Source: Branchiostoma floridae (Eukaryota; Chordata; Leptocardii; Amphioxiformes; Branchiostomatidae). From it: 64,000 bases of DNA. How positions within the stretch are numbered: the stretch's first letter is position 1; each line of letters begins with the position of its first letter. The stretch spans positions 22,856,906-22,920,905 of the forward strand of contig NC_049986.1 in assembly GCF_000003815.2 (NCBI RefSeq). The letters run 5' to 3'. Shown in pieces: positions 12,610-21,799 of the stretch. The notes beneath the pieces are model-generated. The model made no database searches. It was not told where the DNA came from and saw only the letters and a program-made list of their open reading frames with translations. The position numbers were made by a program, and so were the translations under genes.

Positions 12610-12822
12610 TACTGTAAATGCAGAAATGTTCGCGGTGGATTAATGTTCGCGGTTTTTGCGTCGGCCATTTCACCGCGAATTTGAAACCACCGCGAACATT
12701 TTTCCAGGGTTTTAAGATACTACAGTGCAGGGTACTACCGCAAAATTAAAACCACCGCGAAAAGCCTTTTTTTCCCGCTACCGCAAAATTAAATCCCCGC
12801 GAACTTAAATGTATTTACAGTA
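12610..12822. mobile_element. 213-bp MITE with CTGTAAAT ends and TA target site
   Basis: Begins CTGTAAATGCA at 12612 and ends in the complement TACATTTAAGTTC-like arm with ATTTACAG at 12820. Both ends are flanked by TA, as expected for a Tc1/mariner-type site. The body is built of inverted and direct TTCGCGG / CCGCGAA blocks (GTTCGCGGTGG, ACCACCGCGAAC, CCCCGCGAAC), so either strand can fold. Non-coding and presumably mobilised in trans. Confidence 0.7.
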
Positions 12823-13369
12823 ATCTGTTCATTTTCGAAACGGTCCGACGACCGGTCTACTGATATTTTCAGATCCGTTTTTTGGGGACCGGTCCAACAA
12901 CAACAAAAAAAAAAAAGGATTTGTACTCCTATCACCATTGCGGTACACGTTCAAATTTTGTGTGAATTTATAAGATTCTAGAGGTTTGAGGCAGATCATC
13001 GGGTGATTGGGTCGGTATGATTGTCCGTGAGGATCAATTTTCCGATTTCTTGAAGACGTGACGTAAATTCGTGGTCATCCAAGTACATGACTATAGATGA
13101 CCAACCCAAGCCACTTGAGCTGACTCGACTATTTGGGGATACTGTCTCCATCATTTGTGGTACATTTAGACTATTTCCTTACTCTCAGTGGATCTTAGCC
13201 TACATGTACAACATATGACAATGTTAAAGCATGGGTAAGGCTCCGGCTGTCTAGTCGTTTTTTTTATCGGGCTTTCTATTTTGTCATGTTTCTTGGCGAC
13301 AGAAAGTCTGATGAAAACATCAAACATCCGGAGCATAACCTCTGCTTCCAGAGAAACATATGACAGATA

Positions 13370-13690
13370 ACAGGTAAATTCATTTGCTTTTTACAAAGTA
13401 CAAAAGAAACAAAACAAAATAAAAAAGAAGCAACATAAAAAAAAGCCAATAGTTGTGCCCTTTAGGAGTCAAGCAATGCCGGATTACTGACAAGTAAGTC
13501 TTGGGGTATATTTACTATACTGTATTACTCTTAATCTAGCACAAAATGAATGTCTCCATACAAATTACAAAAGACAGGTTCATTGCTTTCTAAAAAGCAC
13601 AACAGAAACACACAAAAACAGCAAAATAACCCCCCCCCCCCCAAAAAAAACCCAACTAGCTCTGCCAAGCCATCCCGGGTTACTGACCGG
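13370..13690. repeat. Direct duplication, period about 196 bp, with poly-C run
   Basis: Both copies run from a CAGGTxxATTCATT(T)GCTTT block through an A-rich AGAAACA-type tract to CCGG(A/G)TTACTGAC and AGTAAG (ends at 13484 and 13680). Copy 2 contains a run of about 12 C followed by 8 A (13630-13650). Confidence 0.6.
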
Positions 13691-13699
13691 TAAGTAACG

Positions 13700-15000
13700 A
13701 TCCACTTCATCAGAATATACGACCAACAAGTAATCCTAGTGAGAGCTGGAATACACTTAAAGGGAAATTCCTTTCCCTTATCTTAATAGCATTGGCTTTT
13801 GGGCACAACGTGAATACCCTTTCTTGCTCCGCGTCCTAAAATAGCCCGACTCAAGTCTTAAATTCTCTTTTACTTTGTGGCCACTTTTGATTATCACACG
13901 ATGACCTTTTAAGTCGCAGCCGAAGATAAATCAGACGAAGACGAATCGTGGCTAACTACCTAGCTGGACTTGATGGACCATGGAGAGGGTTGTAAACCCA
14001 GACCTAAGACGCCAAAGTTACTCAGGTAGCCTTCTAGAAGAAGTTTGATTGCACCCATTATTGCAGTAAAGTTTGGACTTAAGTCTTGAAACGAGAATAT
14101 ATAGCGCTGGAGCGCAAACACTGCGGTTGTAGGCTCCAGACAGACAAAGGAAACTCGGTAAAGCAGCGGGTATTTGTCTCTATGACAGGAATGGGTCTGT
14201 TTACACACGATGCTACCCTTTAGTTTAGGCTGCGCAGTACCTAAGTCCATTTCAATTGTATGCCAATATTAATTCAATCACATGCAGCCGGCAAGGATTA
14301 TATACTAGTATTTTAGAAAATTATTGATATACAGCCAGCACAGATTATATAATATAATCCATTCTGAGACGATAGTGGACTAAATTTCTGCAATCAATAA
14401 TGTTAAAGACGAACAATGCGAACACTATACCCGTGTACTACTAAGGAAAATGGCAGAAGTAAGTTGGCACACTCTGGAGAAACAACGCAGATGAATAGCA
14501 AATGCATGACGCATAGGCTATTCATCATGTTTCCATCTTCACCTTCTCCTCAAGAGAAAACTATGCCTTTGGCTGCGCTTTTGTCAACTTACTCGGTATA
14601 GATCTGCGTTTCACTGTTTGCTGATTAAGTTCTTGATCATTATAGACTGTTCATGTGTCACGACTTTACTACCTATTTGCCGTTTGAAAGCGGAGGTGGC
14701 AAGCTAGGACCGATATCATTTAAGCCATAATTACCTGTGATTAACTTATAATTGATCGCATGATGAAGGTATGATCCATAATGTCAAGGGGTGACCGCCG
14801 GGCGTAATGAAAACTAATATTCAAACCACATTCTTATTGATCAATATTCCGCGGGGAAGCTCACAATAACAGTCGCTACCAGTGTACTTTTTCAATTGAG
14901 AGGAGTCACCATCTAATTAGAACAGACGTATCAACCCCTTGTGTATCATTGTTCTACATAAGGCAATCTTTTATCCGGTGCGACGTAATGAAGTATTTCC
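13700..15000. other. No gene seen upstream of the receptor gene
   Basis: A 96-codon minus-strand open frame (13960-14250) has no recognised domain. A short AT-rich direct repeat (CAGCC.GCA.GATTATATA) occurs at about 14286 and 14332. Confidence 0.35.
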
Positions 15001-15929
15001 CGTTGTGTGTGTTGGTGCAGGGCAGGTGGCGGAGGCGGTGAGGGCGTGTGGTCACCACAGAGAGGGAGTCGTGATGGATGAGGGACGTGTCTTCTCCCGG
15101 CTCTGACGAGATCTAATGGGGTGGAAACTCATTTCCCTCCGCCGTGCTGAGAGACGTGTTTAAGGACGTGCGGGGCCGGACAGCAGAAGCTGGGGATTAC
15201 CTTCCAGTCGTGAACCCTGGACCTTAACGACTTCATCCTGTCAACGTCTGTACGTGCGCGTTTCGCTCGGTACGTGCCGTTTCGGTGCCGCGGAGATTTA
15301 GGGACTGCGGTTTGGTCGGCCGTGAAGAAAGGAAAAATCGGAAAACGTACTGCGAGCATATTCGGCACCAGCGACTGTTCATCGCGACGGGCATGGCCGG
15401 CAAGGTTAGGTATCGATTGAAGTTCGCCGGGCACTCTGTGGGTGGCAGACAAGCATTCGTTCGGATGAGGGAGTGCCAGCAGCTTTGCTCGGAGTGGTAG
15501 AACGGATTGAAACACACCGCATCAAGATATCCTTATCAGCTGTGGAGAGGAGGCAAGTGTGCAGATGAAAGAGTACCAAACTGCATAGTCGCGTGTACTA
15601 CTCGTGGATACAACAACTGGTTGTGAATAGACTTGTTTTTGCGGATACTATACCCGTGTTTGGAGACTACTTGTGAACATGTGCGTAGGACGAGTGAGCA
15701 CACACCGTTGTTTGCGAGGAGCTAACAACTTCAGCATATTTATCCGTTTGCGGTGATGAGCAAGGAGACTTGTGTATTACTCAGCACAAATTGATTGGGG
15801 ATCATCTGTCAACCTGTATTAAGGACAATCCAATGTTTGTGAGGCAGGAACTAACGACCTCAGCAAAAATATCAATGTATGGTGATTAAGAGCGAGACTT
15901 GTGCATTGTTCAGCACTCGACTCTCCACA
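15000..15929 (+). promoter_or_regulatory. Candidate promoter and 5' leader of the LRRC4-like gene
   Basis: The block 15130-15480 is clearly richer in G, C and CpG than the DNA on either side, as expected of a CpG-type promoter or first exon. No TATA box was recognised. The leader from 15709 to 15929 contains a duplication (period about 125-129 bp): TGTTTG.GAGG, CTAAC.AC.TCAGCA and GAGACTTGTG..TT..TCAGCAC occur at about 15709-15785 and 15834-15914. Short upstream ATGs are present, for example at 15874, where the frame closes after four codons. Transcription start and introns cannot be placed from sequence alone. Confidence 0.4.
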
Positions 15930-17765
15930 ATGCTCAGGTCTGCAGTTCCGGTGACGTCCGTAGCTCTGATGGAGGCGCTGCTACTGCTTACGTGGATGGT
16001 GCCGGAGCTGGTGGAGACCATGACATGCCCTCGCATCTGTAAATGTAGCGGTTCATTTGAAACTGTTTACTGTGGAGAAAGTGATCTACTCAAGGTGCCG
16101 CGAGGCATCCCCACCATAGCGCAAGTACTTAGCCTTCCGTATAACAACATCACTAAACTGACCAAGAACCAGTTTGTAACGCTCAGGCAGTTGCAAACGT
16201 TACAGCTCGGATTCAACACCATATCGGCAATAGAGGCGGAAGCCTTTAGAAATTTGGACAACTTGCAGACGTTGGAGTTGCTAAACAACAGATTATCGTT
16301 TGTACCTACGTCGTCGTTCAAGGCAATACCTGCTCTGAGAGAGTTGTGGTTGCGTGGCAACCCGATCACGTGTCTAGATGCGTTAGCTTTCTACCCCCTA
16401 AATAGCATGAGGCTGCTTGATATTGGTGAGTTGAGGCAGTTGAAAGCTGTTTCCAAGGATGCCTTTGCCGGGCTCACTAGGCTAGTGTATCTCAACATGG
16501 CGGTGTCTAACCTGGACAGTGTGCCTTACCTTCAGTATCTCACCAGTTTGGAGGAGCTGGATCTGTCGGGAAACTCCATACAGGTGCTCAAAACGGGAGA
16601 CCTCGTGGGTCTAAAGAGGCTAAAAAGGCTATTGATGGTGTCGACGAACCTGAGTAAAGTAGAGTACAACGCGTTCAAGGATCTCGCAGAGTTGAGAGAA
16701 TTGGACTTATCGTACAACAACCTGACTCTATTACCGCTAGGGCTCTTTTATCCGTGCTATTCGCTTAAGAAGGTCAACCTGGGCAGAAATCCTTGGAACT
16801 GTTCGTGCCAGGTCACATGGCTTGTGGACTGGCTGAGCACACACGTACAAAACAGGACAGATGGGTCGGTAGGGACCTGCCAATATCCCGACGGCCTGCG
16901 AGGCAAATACCTGTTCGAGGTCCAGTTCATGCTGATACAGTGTCCTCCTGTCAACGTTACCAGTCCAAATGTGGAGGTTCCGGAGGGTGACAGTGCCACA
17001 ATGTACTGCAACGCTGGGCAGGAGACCGCCGTCAGCTGGATGACCCCGAACGGTACCGTCATAAGGCACGGTTCGTACAAAGTAAGGGTCAGAGTCTTCA
17101 ACGACGGGACCCTGAACATCACAAGTGTGACCATGAGCGACTCGGGTTTGTATCGGTGCTTGCCGCAGAAGCCACCGACATACGCTGAGAACGACCCCTT
17201 CACGACGTTTCTGAACGTCTTACCCACCAATATACCGCGAAGGTGGACCATTCTAACCAGCACGGATTTTCCGCTAGCCGAGGAACCTTTGGACACCAGT
17301 TCCATCAACGCCAATTTCTGTGCATCGGTCACCAGAATAGATACCAGCGAGGAGGACCGAAATTGGCGTAATGGGACTTCCTTAATCGATCCTAATGCTA
17401 CCTACGGTCCCAACATATTCAACTACCCGGGTGGTGACACCATAAGACCAGAGGATTACAACCTAAATAAGAAGCCCCGAACCGACTACAAGAAGTATGT
17501 TATATCGTCCATAGTGTCCATCTTGTCCTTCGGATTCTTACTTTGGACAGTGTGTTATCTGGGTGTGAAGTGTTCGAAAGTACGGGAGAGGAGACAACAG
17601 GAGAGGAACTATCAGCTACAGAAAAACTGCAACTCCATCAACCATCATCCAGCAATAGTGGATCTCTACCAGATCCCGGATGTGGAGAGTATCAGCCCAA
17701 GCAAGTCAAACTGTACAACGTTGTCAACATTTAAAGACCCGCCACCCATGGAGACGATAGTATAG
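15930..17765 (+). CDS. LRRC4/netrin-G ligand-like LRR-Ig adhesion receptor
   Basis: A type I membrane protein of 611 residues, predicted to act at the neuronal cell surface. Vertebrate LRRC4, LRRC4B and LRRC4C bind netrin-G or LAR-family partners and organise excitatory synapses. Order seen: signal peptide 1-29; LRRNT with Cys33, 37, 39 and 48; nine LRRs 64-278; LRRCT beginning NPWNCSC with Cys291, 293, 317 and 338; one Ig domain with Cys360, Trp370 and Cys410 (DSGLYRC); a stalk of about 90 residues; transmembrane helix 524-546; tail of 65 residues ending ETIV, a class I PDZ ligand. LRR5 is 25 and LRR6 22 residues long, the same irregular pair as in vertebrate NGLs, and SWMTPNGT in the Ig domain is also NGL-like. 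About ten N-glycosylation sequons. The whole frame is one exon, as in vertebrates. An in-frame ATG at 15879 would add 17 residues, but those lie in duplicated leader DNA with a poor context. Met at 15930 has A at -3 and precedes the signal peptide. The ligand in this organism is unknown. Confidence 0.93.
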   Translation: MLRSAVPVTSVALMEALLLLTWMVPELVETMTCPRICKCSGSFETVYCGESDLLKVPRGIPTIAQVLSLPYNNITKLTKNQFVTLRQLQTLQLGFNTISAIEAEAFRNLDNLQTLELLNNRLSFVPTSSFKAIPALRELWLRGNPITCLDALAFYPLNSMRLLDIGELRQLKAVSKDAFAGLTRLVYLNMAVSNLDSVPYLQYLTSLEELDLSGNSIQVLKTGDLVGLKRLKRLLMVSTNLSKVEYNAFKDLAELRELDLSYNNLTLLPLGLFYPCYSLKKVNLGRNPWNCSCQVTWLVDWLSTHVQNRTDGSVGTCQYPDGLRGKYLFEVQFMLIQCPPVNVTSPNVEVPEGDSATMYCNAGQETAVSWMTPNGTVIRHGSYKVRVRVFNDGTLNITSVTMSDSGLYRCLPQKPPTYAENDPFTTFLNVLPTNIPRRWTILTSTDFPLAEEPLDTSSINANFCASVTRIDTSEEDRNWRNGTSLIDPNATYGPNIFNYPGGDTIRPEDYNLNKKPRTDYKKYVISSIVSILSFGFLLWTVCYLGVKCSKVRERRQQERNYQLQKNCNSINHHPAIVDLYQIPDVESISPSKSNCTTLSTFKDPPPMETIV

Positions 17766-19322
17766 CACATCATGCCTAATATATACATACATATATTAGA
17801 TTTTTGTATTTAGCTAAGGGACGACACTTTTTGTACCTATTCAAAAACAGATGGATAACGCTGTATTTTCAACATGTATCTAGTTGGTAGGTATTCAAAG
17901 CGGTCGGAAACAACGATTGGAATTGTTTCTGTTGCTTTCAACTGATAGTTCAAAGAACGGTGATACTAAGTATCACTGTCATGTTTCTAAGTTGCGGAAA
18001 CGTTTGTTGGTAATCTAACCTAACAGGGGTCTTCCTATATACTTAACGAATAAGGTGACGTTAAAGGAATGCACAAGGTTTAAAACATGAACATTGCTTA
18101 CCATGTAAGCCCGTCTGTGTTGGTAGTAATCATACTGAAAAGCTAAACTTTCTTCCAACACAAAAGTTGAAAATTTGATCCGTGCGTACTTTGTGTTGGA
18201 AGAAACTTTAGCTTTGGGCTATGAAAATTACTATTCATGCCACAAAACTGATCCTTAGGGTCCGTTTTACCATGTTTAGCAGTTAAGGATTTCTTTTGAT
18301 CAGAGAACTAACCACTATGATTTCGTGGCTTAAATTATAAATTTTAGAAGTCGTATTCCATTAGGCATTCTTTACAATTATGAAGAGATGCGGACAAGGA
18401 GTTTATCAATATCGTTTCTTTGTTACGTCCTACAAAACCCAGGAATTCCATTCCCTTTACACGACCCAGTATTACCACATGAACCGTTCTCTATAGGGAG
18501 ACTCCTGTGGGGTCACTGCTGCTCACGACCTTGGCACCCCCGCTCCACGTAAATCAGTCTTCTTTTCACTTTGAGGGGCTTTCATACCGGGTGGGGCAAG
18601 CACAATACGTCTATTTTGCTCAGTCAAGCTGGCAATTTTAGCCGACCTGAAACGGAGTGCTGCATATTAACTCCTGTGATACTTACATCTCTTGATCGTT
18701 GTGATATTACTCGTGAGGCACGAAGGGGGGTGTTGGAGTGCCGGGGGTCACACAGCTGGTCGTTGTCATTCCTTTTGTGAGCACAAAATTGAAATCTCAT
18801 TACGTCGCCTGCGTACTGTTTCATATCAGATGCCAGTCGATACAAATCACTTGGGCAGATTGGACGTTGCCTGCGATGCAATCGGTAGTGAGTTCAAAAC
18901 TGGCGACACGTCTGCAGTCAATGTTATACAATCACTGTCACATCCTGATGATGGCCATGCCTACGCATCTTTTGTGAAGGACGATAAAAGGAAGATAAAA
19001 TCAGGGTCTACATACGTGATTAGCAAGAAACTTGTGAGCTATCTGTGAGCTGTATGGAATGCTGACTGCCTACTACAACTCATGTACGTGACTTGTTCTT
19101 CAGATGGTTAACATACGTACAGTGTACCCAAAGAGGGCTGGCTATAGACACAGTTATCTGGTCAATTCATCATCTCTGGCGGGTTCAATGAAGTGCAAGT
19201 TATGCACTTGCATATGCATGGCGTCGCCCATGACACTGTTCCGGATTATAGAGCAAGAGCGGGTACTCCTGTGTAATAACTTCACAGATAGATGAGCAGT
19301 TTCTTTAATAAAGAATAATAAA
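17766..19322 (+). other. Candidate 3' UTR with polyadenylation signals
   Basis: No AATAAA is seen close to the stop. The first clear pair lies at 19307-19312 and 19317-19322, which would give a 3' UTR of about 1.55 kb. It would include a short palindrome at 17960-17976 (GTGATACT-A-AGTATCAC) and the long hairpin at 18140-18214. Open frames at 18571-19048 have no recognised domain. The assignment rests only on position and signal. Confidence 0.4.
18140..18214. repeat. Near-perfect 25-bp inverted repeat (hairpin)
   Basis: The arms 18140-18164 and 18190-18214 pair with a single mismatch around a 25-base loop (AAGCTAAACTTTCTTCC against the complement AAGCTAAAGTTTCTTCC). A matching half-arm, TGTGTTGGAAGAAA-TTTTAG, occurs at about 28319-28339. 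That favours a tiny MITE over a unique microRNA precursor, though the size also fits the latter. Confidence 0.7.
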
Positions 19323-19533
19323 CAATGACTGATGTCTGTACCTATACGACATACGGTAGCTATAGCTTACTCCCAGATGGGCCCAGTCAGCCCGCATCAA
19401 TAAAACCAAACCTGAAATGAGACTACAAGAGGTCGACCTGTGTCCGTCTAGTTCTCATTCATATCCACTCAGAAACTCATTTCGGCAGTGCGAATGCCAA
19501 GCGTGACTTCCCACAGGAGCGCAGTATTAATGC

Positions 19534-20083
19534 GAGGTTGCCTCTTAAAAGAGAATGCCTTTCTTTAGATTGTGGATTGCTTTTTGCCCTCACGAACTCA
19601 CTTCTACCTACATCAGACAAAATGTAAGTTTCAAAGTCGGGCAGCTTATACGTGTGACCTTGGTGGTAACATGCATATCTATGGAACATCGAAGAAACAC
19701 GTCGAGTATCTTGAATGCTAATTATGGTTATTACGTGACATTTTGACAAGATAATTGTCGGTAGTAGTAACGTGCACTGGTTGCTATATCTATGTAACAT
19801 AAAGGCGGGGTTGCCTCTTAAAAGAGCATGCCTTTCTTTAGATTGTTAATTACTTTTTTCTCTCACGAACGTGGTTCTTCCTACATCAGACAAAATGTAA
19901 GTTTCAAAGTCGGGGGAGCTTATACGTGTGACCTCGGAAGACAGGGTAACATGCATATCTATGGAACATCGATGAAACATGTCGAGCATCTTGGATGCTA
20001 ACTATGGTTATTGAGTGGAATTTTGACAGATAATTATGGCTTGTAGTAACATGAATTGGCTGCTATATTTATGTAACACGGCG
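19534..20083. repeat. Tandem duplication, period 273 bp
   Basis: GGTTGCCTCTTAAAAGAG begins at 19536 and again at 19809. The copies stay alignable over the whole unit (CATCAGACAAAATGTAAGTT, TATACGTGTGACCT, TGGAACATCGA, a GATAATT.T block). Copies 19534-19806 and 19807-20083. Both have short open frames that are not conserved. Confidence 0.85.
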
Positions 20084-20394
20084 TGTACTGACAGATTCTG
20101 ATCAACAGAAAACATCAAAAACAATATGTTATCTCTTCTAAATGGATTCATATGTCGTCGGCGTAAGGGTTAAAGTAAATAAGTAAAAACACAACTAAGT
20201 ACCATAATTAGTCAAGTATGCCATGAAATCGAATGAAGTTTTTTTTCAGAAAGGGATTGCAATATTTTGTGAATGTTTTTAAATATTTGAGGCAATAATA
20301 CATCTGGTGTGTAATTTGCAGCCAATAGGTACCAACATTTAATAAAGAGACTGATTTACGTGATCGAGGCGCCTGCTCGAACACGAGACCCCCG

Positions 20395-20445
20395 TTTTAT
20401 GTCCCTTCCGAAAGACGAATCCGTGACTTCTTGGGCGGGCTACAG
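20395..20445 (+). repeat. Fragment of interspersed family B
   Basis: CCCCCGTTTTATGTCCCTTCC followed by GAAAGACGAATCCGTGAC matches the 3' portion of the module near 4600-4640 and the CCTTTTAACGTCC block near 49050. Confidence 0.45.
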
Positions 20446-20663
20446 CATCCAGACCATCCTCCCTTCGAAGTACTGACCGGACTGCACGTTGCCTAACTTG
20501 CGAGGTCTAGGGGATCGGGTGTATCAACGCAACACACGGCCGACTAGTCTTGTTGTCCTTCAGCGTCTTCAAAGATGACATCGGGCAGGTCGTACTTGTC
20601 ATTGGTAGCACAGTCAAGTTACTTTAATATGGATTAAATCACTGTAACGGCAGAATGTAATCA

Positions 20664-21045
20664 CAGACCCAGACGGCGTGGATTATGGTGCGTAGCACCG
20701 ACAAGCTGTTTCTCTAATGACAAAGCAGCTCACGAATGTCGTGTCCTGCAGCGGTCCATGTCCTCCAAGGTTTGATGAAGTCTTAAGTAACAACGCACAC
20801 GAATTGCCTCACACAGTCACAGTAAGCTAAGTAACGGCATATCAGATTATCACGGAGGAGTACCATGGAACACTGAACAGAGACGGTGGGCGTTATAGAC
20901 TACCTGACACGTTCTTCTAATGACAAAGCGGCTCATGAATGACGTGTTCTGCAGCGGTCCATGTCCTCCCAGGATTCATGAAGTCTTAACAGCGCACACG
21001 AATCGCCTTACACACCAGTAAAGACATATCAGCTTGCTCTGCAGC
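20664..21045. repeat. Direct duplication, period about 203 bp
   Basis: CTAATGACAAAGC.GCTCA begins at 20714 and 20917. The shared sequence continues through GCAGCGGTCCATGTCCTCC, ATGAAGTCTTAA, CGCACACGAAT and CACAC. Some single-base and short indel differences separate the copies. Confidence 0.75.
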
Positions 21046-21589
21046 CTGCAGGATAGAATTACTTAGGCTGTGCAATGATTCAGCGAATGCAACAATAGGA
21101 GGACAAGTCATTCTGTGACTATGATATATGTCTAAAATCAGTGCCATCAATACGGGTGTTAATGGCATGATACTTATGCCCATCGTCGAATATAAACGGA
21201 TATACACCCTAAGAAAGAATGGGGAGTTTTGGGAGACTTAAATCTTGTCCCGCCATCTCTTTAACAGGTAGAAAAAAGAGCAGAGTCTAGACCTAAAGCA
21301 CAGATGTCTGATTGATAGTTACTAAAGTCACTTTAGACGGTGCATTAAGTCCGTGACGTATCAAATTGATCTTCCTTTAAGTAACGAAGAAGTCTTTTAC
21401 TTGAAGGTTCATTTATCGATGTTAGCTGGCCATCGACCCACCTAACCGCCATAAATTTGCCGAGTCCACATTACGTGGTTGCCGTTTTGTTTGGGTGATC
21501 AATGACGCCGGTAATTTCCCAAGACCAATGGAGTTACCCAACACAGCAGGTACAATAACGGACATCGACAACATACTGTGGTGTAGTCT

Positions 21590-21790
21590 GTGGCGTAACT
21601 TGTAGAGTGTTAGGCTTGGAATCTAGAGGTCCCGAGTTCGAGCCGTGCCGCCGACGTTGTGCACTTGGGAAAGGCACTTTACACGACCTTTATCACTTCA
21701 CCCAGGTGTAAAATGGGTACCTGACTTCGGTCGGGGAGTTAAAAGAAAGTAAAAAGACCTTCTGTCTGTACTGATTCCGTGGCACTGTTG
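21590..21790 (+). repeat. tRNA-derived SINE
   Basis: The tRNA-like head (about 21590-21655) has an A-box-like GTGGCGTAACTTGTAGAG and a B-box GAGTTCGAGCC. The body follows with GCACTTGGGAAAGGCACTTT and CACCCAGGTGTAAA. The same GGGAAAGGCACTTTACACG body is found reversed at 50824-50845 and inside each 400-bp unit at 47.2-48.9 kb. Confidence 0.7.
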
Positions 21791-21799
21791 TACAAGATT

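Noticed and set aside
15129-15517. 128-codon and 94-codon minus-strand frames in the CpG-rich block upstream of the receptor
   Set aside because: GC-rich DNA has few stops. The frames overlap each other and a plus-strand frame, and no domain is visible.
16067-17332. Long minus-strand frames opposite the receptor gene
   Set aside because: They are shadows of the coding strand, which has clear domains.
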